A DNA stretch of 56,103 nucleotides from Sphingomonas echinoides (GTDB lineage Bacteria > Pseudomonadota > Alphaproteobacteria > Sphingomonadales > Sphingomonadaceae). Each line of letters opens with the position of its first letter. The stretch's first letter is position 1. Both the position numbers and the translations under genes were made by a program. The DNA is taken from NCBI RefSeq assembly GCF_029623395.1, contig NZ_JAPYKK010000029.1, positions 1-56,103 of the forward strand, given 5' to 3'. The notes under the pieces were generated by a model, which worked only from the letters and a program-made list of their open reading frames with translations, was not told the DNA's origin and did no database searches. Below are positions 24,525 through 33,025 of the stretch, one piece after another.

Positions 24525-27236
24525 TCACCGCGTGATTTCGATCGCGGAGACGATCGCATCCCCCGTGACGGGCACGAACGCCAGATCGAGCATCCCGCCG
24601 CGCACGACCACCGTTCCCTGCCGCACCAGCGCCTTGATCGGGCCACCCGCACTGCGCGCGATGTCGAGCGCCTTGACGATCGGCTTGCCGTTGGCGGTCA
24701 CGTCGAACACCCGCGCGCCCGCCGCAAGCCCCGGTTCGACGAAGGTCAGCGTGACGGTATAGCGCCCATCGGCGAGCGGAATGGCATAGCCGAAGCGCCC
24801 TTCGCGGTAGGTCGCGGCGACGGCGGGATCGGTGGCGCCGGCGATCACCGCCGCCACCGCGGGCTTGCCGTAATCGGCTGGCTTGGTCAGCGTACCCGCC
24901 GTGCCACCGGTGAAGAACGCATCCGACCCGAACCGCCGCGAGGCGGGCGCGGCGACGATCGCGCCCGCGTCGATCCGCACGCTGGCGGCGGCATCGGCCC
25001 CCAGCGTCCAGGCGACGCTGTCCTCGATTCCCCCGCCGCGCGCGACCAGCGCGTTGCGCCCGACCGCAAGCGCGACGGCCGGCCAGACGCAGATCCGGTC
25101 CGGGCAATTGCTGCGCGCGCCGAGCGACCGACCGTTGAGCAGCAGGTCGGTGCTGGCAAGATTGCTGTACACGCGCACGTCGGTGACGGGGTACGCGCGA
25201 TCGACATAGCGTCGCCCGTTGATGTGGACGGTCGGGGTGTCGCTCCACTGCGCCTTGTAGAAATAATAAGCGTCCTTGCGGATCGCGCGATCGTAAGTGA
25301 CCAGGCCCTTGGTGTTGATGTCCTGCGCATCGCCCTCGGCCCGGATCGTCGTGGCGAAGTCGAACGAATTCCACAGGAACGTCCCCCACAGATACGGCCG
25401 CGCCGCGAGCGTCTTCCACGCGTCCTCGTGAATATGGCTCTCATATTCCTCGGGCTGGCGGACGCCGCGCGAATCGATCGGGCCGCCGCGCACGTCGTCG
25501 GTGTGGATGCTGGTCGCGCCGCCAGCGCCATATTCGGTCACCGCGAGCGGTTGCGCAGGGCGTTTGGCGTGGAGTTGGTCGAGATGCGGACCAAGATCGC
25601 CCGGCACGCCGAAATACCAGCCGAAATAGCGGTTCGCGCCGCCGAGGTCGGCCACCGCCGCAGTCGTCGGGATCGCGATCCCCTGATCGAACAGCCGCCC
25701 TTCGCAACACGTCGCCAGCGCGGTCGGGCGGCTCGGGTCCTCGGCGCGGGCATCGCCCTGCAAGGTCCTGAGCAAGGGCAGCGGATCGGGGGTCCGGCCA
25801 TCCGCGAAGCCGGTCAGGAACGCCGGGAAGGAATTGCCGAAGTCGACCTCATTGGCGATTCCCCAGGTGACGACCGAGGGATGATTGCCGTTCTGGCGGA
25901 TCAGTTCGCGCAATTGCTGGCGGGCGTTGGCGACCAGCGCCGGACGCGGCTCGAGCTCGCCGCGCCGGGTCCAGGCGGACACCAGCGGGATCTCGTCCCA
26001 CACCAGCAGACCGGTGCAGTCGGCCAGATCGTGGATCGCCTGGCCATGCTGATAATGTGTCAGGCGGATCGCGTTGACGCCCATCTCGCGCATGATCGCC
26101 ACGTCCGCGGCGACATCGGCGGGGGTGGTCGCCCAGCCCTTGCCCTCGTGATCCTGGTGATAGCCGACGCCGTGCAGCGGCACGTGCACGTCGTTGAGGA
26201 ACAGCCCCTGCGCGGGGTCGATCCGGATCGTGCGAATCCCGAACGGTTGCCGAACCCGATCGAGCAGGCGTCCGCGCGAATCGGTCACGTCGACTGACAG
26301 CGTGTACAGATACGGATCCGCCACCCCCTGCCAGCGGTGCGGCGTGGCGACGGCGAGCGTGAGCGCGGCCTCCTGCGTGGCGGATGCGCCGAGCGCGAGC
26401 GACGCCTGCGCCGACGTCGCGGTGCGCCCGTCGGCATCGATCAGGCTGGCGACGACGCGGACCGCGCCCGTGCGCCGCCCGGCATTGGCGATGCGCGTGC
26501 GCACGGCGATCTTCGCCTCGGCCGCGCTGGCGCTGGTGGTGGTCGCCAGAACGCCCGATCCGCCGGAATCGGCCAGGTCGAGATGAATCGGATCGACCGC
26601 GATCAGCCGCACCGGACGGTACAGGCCGCCGTGGACGAAGAAATCGCCGGTCAGCGGCAACACGTCCGCAGTCGTCGAGTCCTTGCCCGCGGGGGCGCTG
26701 TTGTCGGTCCGCACGACCAGCAGATTGTCCGCACCCGGTCGCAGTGCCGCGGTCGCATCGAGCCGGAACCGCGAGAAGCCGCCCGCATGGTCGCCCAGCT
26801 TCCGGCCGTTCAGCCACACGCTCGCGATCCGGCTCGCCGCATCGAACTCCAGCCAGATCTGCTTGCCGCGCATCGCCGGCGGAACCGCGAAGCGCTGCCG
26901 ATACCAGCCGAGGCCCTGCGTCTTGTTGACCGTTTCCGCGCGGTGCACGTGGCTTTGCGGATCCGGACGGTAGAAGCCGACCCGGTTCCACGTGTGCGGA
27001 ACGCTGACGATCTCCCATCCGGCGTCGTCAAAGCCGTCGGCGGTTGCGTCCCCGGAAACCTCGCCCTGGTGAAAGCGCCAACCCTCTGCCAGCGTCTGGC
27101 TTGCCCGAGCCTCCGCCGTGGTGGCTTGCGCGGCAGCGGTGCCCGGCGTGGATGTCTGCGCCAGCGCGGCCGTGCCGAACATGCCCGGTACCAATGCGCC
27201 AGCGACGATCAGCCGCTTGTAACGGTCCGTCATCAT
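24525..27236 (-). CDS. Secreted glycoside hydrolase family 2 (beta-galactosidase-like), 903 aa
   Basis: Exo-acting GH2 glycosidase. A signal peptide (LIVAGALVPGMFGTAALA) is followed by the jelly-roll sugar-binding domain (WRFHQGEVS, GLGWYRQRFAVP, VWLNGRKLGDHAGGFSRF), an immunoglobulin-like domain and the TIM barrel. The acid/base is Glu463 (GIANEVDFG) and the nucleophile Glu568 (AVTEYGAGG). The C-terminus has a DUF4982-like region and a malectin-type module (ADGRYTVTLTFVEPG). ATG 27236 is chosen because AGGAGAGG lies just upstream; ATG 27233 is equivalent. Activity on galactoside, glucuronide or mannoside is not settled by sequence. No TonB receptor or other CAZyme is adjacent. Confidence 0.93.
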   Translation of the reverse strand: MMTDRYKRLIVAGALVPGMFGTAALAQTSTPGTAAAQATTAEARASQTLAEGWRFHQGEVSGDATADGFDDAGWEIVSVPHTWNRVGFYRPDPQSHVHRAETVNKTQGLGWYRQRFAVPPAMRGKQIWLEFDAASRIASVWLNGRKLGDHAGGFSRFRLDATAALRPGADNLLVVRTDNSAPAGKDSTTADVLPLTGDFFVHGGLYRPVRLIAVDPIHLDLADSGGSGVLATTTSASAAEAKIAVRTRIANAGRRTGAVRVVASLIDADGRTATSAQASLALGASATQEAALTLAVATPHRWQGVADPYLYTLSVDVTDSRGRLLDRVRQPFGIRTIRIDPAQGLFLNDVHVPLHGVGYHQDHEGKGWATTPADVAADVAIMREMGVNAIRLTHYQHGQAIHDLADCTGLLVWDEIPLVSAWTRRGELEPRPALVANARQQLRELIRQNGNHPSVVTWGIANEVDFGNSFPAFLTGFADGRTPDPLPLLRTLQGDARAEDPSRPTALATCCEGRLFDQGIAIPTTAAVADLGGANRYFGWYFGVPGDLGPHLDQLHAKRPAQPLAVTEYGAGGATSIHTDDVRGGPIDSRGVRQPEEYESHIHEDAWKTLAARPYLWGTFLWNSFDFATTIRAEGDAQDINTKGLVTYDRAIRKDAYYFYKAQWSDTPTVHINGRRYVDRAYPVTDVRVYSNLASTDLLLNGRSLGARSNCPDRICVWPAVALAVGRNALVARGGGIEDSVAWTLGADAAASVRIDAGAIVAAPASRRFGSDAFFTGGTAGTLTKPADYGKPAVAAVIAGATDPAVAATYREGRFGYAIPLADGRYTVTLTFVEPGLAAGARVFDVTANGKPIVKALDIARSAGGPIKALVRQGTVVVRGGMLDLAFVPVTGDAIVSAIEITR

Positions 27237-27585
27237 CGTGTCCCTCTCCTGTTGCGACAGCGATATCATCGCAGCATCGGCCTGACCAGCTTTCCGTTGC
27301 GCAGGCAACGTCGTCCGACCAGTCGGGCAATTTGGCCTTACCAACCGCGTTCTGAAATGGCGTTTTGAGCGGATGACCGCACGCCTATCGGCCGGCGATC
27401 GGCGCCTGTGTAACGGCGCGGGGCTTCGTCACCATGGCGAATCCAAAAACGGACAAGGGCCGGGCGCGGCGACGGTGAAGACGCTGCGGGGTGGTGTTCA
27501 CCACGGATTTTCCACCAAATCCGGCACCCCGGTTCGGCCACCGCCTATAATCTAAAGGTATGTTTGTACGACGAAAGAGATCCTG
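27237..27585. other. Divergent intergenic region between the GH2 and radical-SAM genes
   Basis: This 349-base gap contains both promoters. Next to GH2 is TTGG-CCTTA-CCAA, a weak inverted repeat. Next to the radical-SAM gene are two inverted repeats and a perfect TATAAT (see 27491-27551). No additional gene is supported. Confidence 0.6.
27491..27551 (+). promoter_or_regulatory. Promoter and twin operators of the radical-SAM gene
   Basis: Perfect -10 TATAAT at 27546-27551, with the ATG 35 bases downstream. The -35 region is poor but overlaps two inverted repeats: GTGGTG-TT-CACCAC (27491-27504) and GGATTT-TCCACC-AAATCC (27505-27522). A weak -35 with adjacent palindromes suggests an activator or repressor site. 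The first repeat contains TGG-N6-CCA, the core spacing of the GntR-type sites found later, but with G rather than C outside the core. Confidence 0.55.
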
Positions 27586-29253
27586 ATGACGTGTATGCCA
27601 TCGTCCGTCGTCGCTAGCCGACCGGAACCGACCAGTCCGTTCCTGCCGTTGCTGGAGAATGTCGTCGCGCTGCTCGATGATCAGACCGATCATCCGGAGA
27701 TCTGGGCGGCACTGGCCGAGGCGTCGCGGCATGACGACGTCGCCGATCTGCGGACGCTGATTGGTACGATCCTGCCGCTGCAGGACGGCAATGCCGCCAA
27801 GTCGCTGCAGACCGTCGCGGCGGTGCTGACCGCGCTGTGCGCCGATCGCGCCGCCGGTCTGGCCGACCTGGACCGAATCGCGCTGCTCCATCCGCATTGC
27901 CCGCAGGTGGCCGGCGCGCAATTCTTCGTCCAGCGCCATGACGACCCCGATCGGTCCGCCGATCTGCGTGGCCGATTCTGCGACGCGCCGTTCATCAAGT
28001 TCGAGACGCTGATGGACGGATCGGTCGCGCCGTGTTGCTCGATCTGGACGCAGGCGCGGCTGGGGCATCTGGATGGCCAGACTGCCGAAGAGATCTGGAA
28101 CTCCGCGTCCGCGCAGGCGATGCGGGGCAGCATTCTCGACGGCAGTTACCGATACTGCCACAAGCAGCGCTGCACGTTCATCATGGACGATACCCTCCCG
28201 AAGCGCGAAGACGTCCTTGATCCCGCGCGGCGTGCCGACATCGACGAGAACCGCACCGTCATGGCCGAAGGGCCAAGCTGGCTGTTCCTGGCGCATGACG
28301 TGACGTGCAACCTGGCGTGCCCGTCCTGCCGCGACGGGATCCATGCCGCGGACGAAGCGCAGGAACGGCGGTTCGATCGGATCGAGAAGCAGGTCTTCCA
28401 GCCGCTGTTGAGCAGCCGCGGCAAAACAACGATTTCGGTTTCCGGCCAGGGCGATCCGTGGTCGAGCCCGCATTATCGGTCGATCCTGCGCTACATGGCC
28501 GATCACGATCTCGACGTCGGGCTGGACCTGCATACCAATGCCCTGTTGATGAACGAGAGCCGTTGGTCGCACTATGCCGGGCTCGACCGGTACCGGGCGC
28601 TGGTGAACGTGTCGATCGATGCTTGTACACCGTGGGTCTATGAAGTCGTCCGGCGTCCCGGCCGGTGGCACGTCCTGATGCCGAACCTCCGGTTCATCGC
28701 CGGCAAGCGCACGCGCGGCGAATTCCGCGAGTTCCATCTCAACGCCACGATCCAGCTCGACAACTTCCACGAGATGCCCGCGCTCGTCGACTTCGCGCAG
28801 ACGCTGGGCGCGGATTCGATGCGGCTCTACATGATCCAGAATACCGGTGGCCATGTCAGCCCCCTGTATCCGCGCCTGAACGTCGCCGCGCAGGATCATC
28901 CGCTCCACAGCGCCTTTCTCGAAACACTGCGACACCCCATTCTGGGATCGGATTTCGCGCATCTCTACGATGTCAGCCACTGGCGCGACCGGGCGCTGGA
29001 CGCGACGCTGCCGTCCGACGGGTTGGGCAAGGACTGGACTCGCGCCGATCTGACCGATGCGATCGCCGGGGCGACTGACCCCGCCATCATCGTGGCGTTC
29101 TGCGCCGCCGGACGCATCCGCTTTCCCGATGACCTGTCGCTTCTCCTCCGCGAGGCGCAAGCCCTGTGCGACCTCGGCTTCGCGCCGCAAGCCGCCTACC
29201 GCATGAAGGACCGCGAAGCGCTCGGTGGCGAGGCCATCGTTCTGCAGGGATGA
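27586..29253 (+). CDS. Radical SAM protein with N-terminal SPASM-like domain (555 aa)
   Basis: Radical-SAM enzyme with inverted domain order. After an N-terminal helical segment (about 1-120), a SPASM-like cysteine set comes first: Cys132, Cys150-151 (VAPCCSIW), Cys191 and Cys196 (YCHKQRC), with the usual GHLDGQTAEEIWNS strand. The SAM-cluster motif CNLACPSC follows (Cys241, 245, 248). The barrel then runs through FLALHDVTC-like, ISVSGQGDPWSS and NVSIDACTPWVYEVVRR segments. SPASM domains usually lie C-terminal in peptide-modifying enzymes. No precursor peptide is evident next to it. It converges on the GntR gene. A role in modifying a peptide or protein is inferred only from the fold. Confidence 0.88.
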   Translation: MTCMPSSVVASRPEPTSPFLPLLENVVALLDDQTDHPEIWAALAEASRHDDVADLRTLIGTILPLQDGNAAKSLQTVAAVLTALCADRAAGLADLDRIALLHPHCPQVAGAQFFVQRHDDPDRSADLRGRFCDAPFIKFETLMDGSVAPCCSIWTQARLGHLDGQTAEEIWNSASAQAMRGSILDGSYRYCHKQRCTFIMDDTLPKREDVLDPARRADIDENRTVMAEGPSWLFLAHDVTCNLACPSCRDGIHAADEAQERRFDRIEKQVFQPLLSSRGKTTISVSGQGDPWSSPHYRSILRYMADHDLDVGLDLHTNALLMNESRWSHYAGLDRYRALVNVSIDACTPWVYEVVRRPGRWHVLMPNLRFIAGKRTRGEFREFHLNATIQLDNFHEMPALVDFAQTLGADSMRLYMIQNTGGHVSPLYPRLNVAAQDHPLHSAFLETLRHPILGSDFAHLYDVSHWRDRALDATLPSDGLGKDWTRADLTDAIAGATDPAIIVAFCAAGRIRFPDDLSLLLREAQALCDLGFAPQAAYRMKDREALGGEAIVLQG

Positions 29254-29262
29254 TCGCGTCGT

Positions 29263-29294
29263 CCGCCTGGGTCCGGCGATCCGGGGCCAGGCGG
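29263..29294. terminator. Hairpin between convergent radical-SAM and GntR genes
   Basis: CCGCCTGG (29263-29270) pairs with CCAGGCGG (29287-29294), with an inner CCGG/CCGG pairing. It lies in the 48-base gap between two gene ends. There is no U tract. Confidence 0.45.
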
Positions 29295-29301
29295 CAGGCG
29301 G

Positions 29302-30063
29302 TCACGCCGAAACGTCGAGGTCGATCTGCACGCGAATGGCGTCGTGGCGCCAATATTCCTGGTCATATTCCACCACGCGCCCGTCGTGCGCCAGGCTGGT
29401 CCGCACAACCATCAGCCCCGGCGTACCGGGTTTGACGCCCAGCGCGTCGGCGGCGAACTGCACCAGCGCGCACGGTCGCATTTCGACGCGGTTGCGGACC
29501 ACCTTGAGGCCATACTCCCCGCTGAGGATCTGGGTCAGCGACCCGTCGAGCGAATGCGACAACAGGTCGGGTGCGATCCCCGGATCGACGATGATCCGTT
29601 CGACGAGCACCGCGCGCCCGTCGATCGAACGGCGGCGCTGCAGATTGTAGAGCGGGGTGCCCGGCGCGGTGCCGAAGATCTCGGCGACCGCGGGCGAGGC
29701 CGGCACCAGGTCCTTGCTCAGCGTCTCGGTCACGGGAATGCGCCCCTGTTCGGCGACATAGCTCATGAAGCCCGACCAGCGCATCGGATGATAGGTCACC
29801 GCCGGCGGGGAAATGTACCAGCCGCTGCGATCGCGGCGATAGATCAGCCCCTCCGCTTCGAGCTGGAACAATGCCTCGCGGACGGTACCGCGCGCGGCGC
29901 CGGTATCGCCCTGGAACTGGCGTTCCGACGGCAGCTTCGATCCGGGCGCGAGCTTGCCCATCTCGATCGCCGCGGCGATCTGGTCGCGGAGCGCCAGATA
30001 CTGTGGGCCGCCCGCGGGATCGCCGCGCGCGATGGGGATGAGTTCGAGGTCGCTGCGCATCAT
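29302..30063 (-). CDS. GntR-family regulator, HutC/UTRA type (253 aa)
   Basis: Winged-helix repressor with an effector-binding UTRA domain. The DNA-binding part is ALRDQIAAAIEMGKLAPGSK, then LPSERQFQGDTGAARGTVRE. The UTRA part begins near residue 85 and contains GTPLYNLQRRRSIDGRAVLV and RNRVEMRPC. HutC/PhnF/DasR-type members bind TGGTnTAnACCA-like palindromes, which matches three sites in this neighbourhood (30815-30828, 33811-33826, 43616-43631). It probably represses those promoters until a ligand such as an aminophosphonate or lipid head group binds; this is inference. The start is ATG 30063 or 30060. A pair of half-sites GACCA-N8-TGGTC at 30084-30101 lies just upstream and may allow autoregulation. 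Confidence 0.92.
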   Translation of the reverse strand: MMRSDLELIPIARGDPAGGPQYLALRDQIAAAIEMGKLAPGSKLPSERQFQGDTGAARGTVREALFQLEAEGLIYRRDRSGWYISPPAVTYHPMRWSGFMSYVAEQGRIPVTETLSKDLVPASPAVAEIFGTAPGTPLYNLQRRRSIDGRAVLVERIIVDPGIAPDLLSHSLDGSLTQILSGEYGLKVVRNRVEMRPCALVQFAADALGVKPGTPGLMVVRTSLAHDGRVVEYDQEYWRHDAIRVQIDLDVSA

Positions 30064-30148
30064 GTCTGCCTGGAACGTGGCAGGACCACCCGACACTGGT
30101 CAAGCGGCCCCTGCCGATCCCGCCAATTACCCCCGGCCCGCGCGCAGG

Positions 30149-30703
30149 TCAGGCGGTGGCGCGCCGTTGAGTATCAAGGAGCGCGCGGTAGCTCTCCAGA
30201 TCGGGCGCATGCCACTCGGGCTGTTTGCCCATGTCGTCGAAGCGGCGCAGCGTCACCGCATCGTTGCAAAACGGTTCGCGCTCGAACGCCGCGGCTTCGA
30301 GCGCCGACATCGGGCCGCCCTGAAGCTGCAGGCTGAGCGCCGAGGCGCGACTGAGCCCGTCCCGGTACCCCGCGTCGATCGCACAGAGGTAGCGCTTGGC
30401 GGCGACGTGCAGCCGGATCGGCTCGGTCACTTCAGGCGGGAAACAGGCGCTCAGATAGGCCGCGCCGGAAATTTCGTGCCGCGCGTCGATCCCCCGGGCT
30501 TCGGCGGCATTGCCGGCATCGTCCATCAACTGGCCGACATCGTGGAGCAGCCCCGCCACGATCATCGCATCCGAACAGCGATGGCGCCGCGCGAGTTCGG
30601 CGACTTGCAAGGCATGCTGGAGCTGAGTCGCATCCTCTCCGTAACGGAGCGAACCGAAGCGGTCGAACAGGTCGAAGATCTCGTCGATGATATGGGCGGG
30701 CAT
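30149..30703 (-). CDS. PhnZ-type HD-domain phosphonate oxygenase (184 aa)
   Basis: Matches the phosphonate-degradation HD-domain oxygenases (PhnZ type), mixed-valence diiron enzymes that cleave the C-P bond of 2-amino-1-hydroxyethylphosphonate to glycine and phosphate. Ligand candidates visible in order are Tyr21 and Glu23 (RYGED), His30, His54-Asp55 (LLHDVG), His76 (RHEISG), His99 and Lys103 (LHVAAKRYL), and Asp156/157 (RRFDDMGK); the HVAAKRYL block is diagnostic. ATG 30703 follows GAGG. The usual partner PhnY, a 2-oxoglutarate hydroxylase that makes the substrate, is absent from the window. It is divergent from the PLC operon and shares its operator region. Both C-P routes (this and phnX) are therefore represented locally. 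Confidence 0.85.
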   Translation of the reverse strand: MPAHIIDEIFDLFDRFGSLRYGEDATQLQHALQVAELARRHRCSDAMIVAGLLHDVGQLMDDAGNAAEARGIDARHEISGAAYLSACFPPEVTEPIRLHVAAKRYLCAIDAGYRDGLSRASALSLQLQGGPMSALEAAAFEREPFCNDAVTLRRFDDMGKQPEWHAPDLESYRALLDTQRRATA

Positions 30704-30814
30704 GGATCCTCGCTGGCTGGGCAGGTGACAGGGGGCAGGGGGCAGCATGGGGGCGCGAACCGACCCCGGCAGGGGGAAGGATCGCGGTCAGGATGTCGCG
30801 ATACTGTCATGTAG

Positions 30815-30828
30815 CTGGACTAGACCAG
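30815..30828 (+). promoter_or_regulatory. GntR/UTRA-type operator, site A (PLC / phnZ-like divergent promoter)
   Basis: CTGGACTAGACCAG is a 14-bp near-perfect palindrome centred on CTAG. It matches the HutC/DasR/PhnF-type pattern TGGN(C/T)TAnACCA. It lies 56 bases before the PLC ATG and 112 bases before the divergent HD-oxygenase ATG, where one repressor could control both. The same pattern recurs at 33811 and 43616. Confidence 0.7.
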
Positions 30829-30883
30829 TTTCAGACACCGCGCTCTAGCGGTTCCGAACGGCCAGGGAAAGGGCGAACACCCG

Positions 30884-33025
30884 ATGGAGCGCACGACCAG
30901 GCGACATTTTCTTCGGGCGGCGAGCGCGGGCGTCGCCGTGGCGCAGCTCCCCGGCCTGATCGAGCGCGCGCTGGCGGTGCCGGCGAACCGGCGGACGGGC
31001 ACGCTCCGCGATGTCGAGCATGTCGTGATCCACATGCAGGAAAACCGCGCCTTCGATCATTATCTGGGCAAGTTAAACGGCGTGCGCGGCTTTGGCGATC
31101 CGCGGCCATTGCGGCTGGCCGGTGGGCGCAGCGTGTGGGCCCAGCCTTCCGCCCAGCATCCCGACGGCCATGTCCTGCCCTTCCACGGCGATTCGAAGAC
31201 GACGCGCGCGCTGACCGTCGACGGCGCCGAACAGTCGCACCCGGAAAATGTCCATATCTTCAACCGCGGCCGCTATGACCGCTGGGGGCATAGCGGCGCG
31301 CTGCACACGCGGATGCTGCACTATACCGCGAGCGACCTGCCCTTTTACTATGCGCTCGCCGACGCCTTTACCGTGTGCGACGCCTATCACTGCTCGACGA
31401 TGACGCAGACCTATCCCAACCGGCTGCACCTGTTCAGCGGCTGCAATGGCGGCGGCACGGTGGGCGGCGATCCGCAGATGCACAATTATGGCGAGGACGA
31501 AACGCCCAGCGCCGACATGGCCGAGGATCGCCCGCTGCGCCCCGACGCCTATCGCTGGACGACCTATGCCGAGCGGCTGCAAGCGGCCGGGATCGAATGG
31601 AAAGTCTATCAGGAATACGACAATTTCGGCGACAATTTGCTGTCCGTCTTCCCGCCCTTCCGCCCCTGCGCCAGGGACTCTGAACTGTATCGCCGCGGCC
31701 GATCCTGGGTAAGCGAGCATAAGGCCGGCGCCGATCGCAAACGGTCGGATGGCGAGCAACTGGTCGAAGCGTTTCGCAGCGACGTGGCGGCGGGCACGCT
31801 GCCGCAGGTGTCGTGGATCGTCACCGCCGCCGATCTGTCCGAACATCCCACGGCCGAACCGTCCAAGGGTGAGCATGTCACCGCGCAACTGATCGAGGCG
31901 CTGGTCGATCATCCCGAGGTCTTCGCCAAGACGGTGTTCCTGCTGGTCTATGACGAGGCCGGCGGCTTTTACGATCATGTGCCGCCGCCGGTGCCGCCGG
32001 TGGGCGACTATCGCGGGCACAGCACCGTGCCGATCGAGGGCGAGACGAAGGACTATGGCGCGGGCACTGCCGAGGTGGCGGGCAAGCATCCGATCGGGCT
32101 GGGCATCCGCACGCCGACGATCGTGGTGTCGCCGTGGAGCCGGGGCGGCTTTGTCTGTTCCGAATTGTTCGACCACACTTCGGTGCTGCGTTTCCTGGAG
32201 GCGCGGTTCGGCGTGGCGGAACCCAATATCAGCGCGTGGCGGCGATCGGTGTGCGGGGATCTGACCTCGGTGTTCGACTTTGCCGGATCGGATCGCGCGG
32301 CAGCGCTCGACCTGCCGAGCACCGCTGATTTCCGCGAACGCGTCGCCCGATCACGGGCCGGGCCGGTCAACGCAATCCCGGCGACGCAGGTGCCGACCGC
32401 GCAGATGCCGGGCCAGCGCGGGCATCGCCCCCTGCCCTATGCGATCGATATCGTCGCTGCCGTCACCCCCGCGCGGCGGCTGCGGATCGAGATGATCAAT
32501 CGTGGCCGCACCGGCGCGGCGCTGTCCGTGCACGACAATAGCGACGCGCAGGAGCCGTGGCATTACACGATCGGCGCAGGCGATCGCTTCGCCAGCGAAC
32601 AATGGCATGATGCCGGGCCGATCCCCGCCTATGACCTCACCCTGCGCGGCCCCAACGGGCTGTGGCGCCGCTATGCCGGATCGCTGGAGGCCGGCGCGGT
32701 GGCGGCCGAAGTCCTGCTGCTCCAGCGCGGCTCGGAAGGCGCGGTCGAATTGGTGCTGCGTAACGATAGTGTCACGCCCCTGGTGTTCGCGGTGGCGATG
32801 GACAGCAACTATCCCACGACCGGCGGAGGCACGCGCCGCATCACGGTCGCGCCGGGCCAACAGGTCAGCGATGTGTGGAAACTGGCGGCGAGCGACCATT
32901 GGTATGATCTTGCGGTCTCCGTGGCGGGCGACGCCGCGTTTCTGCGCCGGTTCGCCGGCAAGGTGGAAAGCGGCCGGGCGACTCGCACCGATCCGGCCAT
33001 CGGCGCGATGCGGGTGACAGCGTGA
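30884..33025 (+). CDS. Tat-exported phosphocholine-type phospholipase C (713 aa)
   Basis: Periplasmic phosphoesterase of the acid-phosphatase/phospholipase C family that removes phosphorylated head groups from lipids. A twin-arginine signal (TTRRHFLRAASAG) ends near ERALA. The catalytic domain has VIHMQENRAFDHYLGKLNGV, the nucleophile region STMTQTYPNR, FLLVYDEAGGFYDHVPPP and SPWSRGGFVCSELFDHTSVL. Two C-terminal beta-sandwich repeats of the bacterial PLC type follow (about 520-690). It fits the phosphocholine-specific group by architecture; the true head group is unknown. It overlaps the acid phosphatase gene (GTGA). Site A lies upstream. In this context it could release aminoethylphosphonate from phosphonolipids, which is inference. 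Confidence 0.92.
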   Translation: MERTTRRHFLRAASAGVAVAQLPGLIERALAVPANRRTGTLRDVEHVVIHMQENRAFDHYLGKLNGVRGFGDPRPLRLAGGRSVWAQPSAQHPDGHVLPFHGDSKTTRALTVDGAEQSHPENVHIFNRGRYDRWGHSGALHTRMLHYTASDLPFYYALADAFTVCDAYHCSTMTQTYPNRLHLFSGCNGGGTVGGDPQMHNYGEDETPSADMAEDRPLRPDAYRWTTYAERLQAAGIEWKVYQEYDNFGDNLLSVFPPFRPCARDSELYRRGRSWVSEHKAGADRKRSDGEQLVEAFRSDVAAGTLPQVSWIVTAADLSEHPTAEPSKGEHVTAQLIEALVDHPEVFAKTVFLLVYDEAGGFYDHVPPPVPPVGDYRGHSTVPIEGETKDYGAGTAEVAGKHPIGLGIRTPTIVVSPWSRGGFVCSELFDHTSVLRFLEARFGVAEPNISAWRRSVCGDLTSVFDFAGSDRAAALDLPSTADFRERVARSRAGPVNAIPATQVPTAQMPGQRGHRPLPYAIDIVAAVTPARRLRIEMINRGRTGAALSVHDNSDAQEPWHYTIGAGDRFASEQWHDAGPIPAYDLTLRGPNGLWRRYAGSLEAGAVAAEVLLLQRGSEGAVELVLRNDSVTPLVFAVAMDSNYPTTGGGTRRITVAPGQQVSDVWKLAASDHWYDLAVSVAGDAAFLRRFAGKVESGRATRTDPAIGAMRVTA

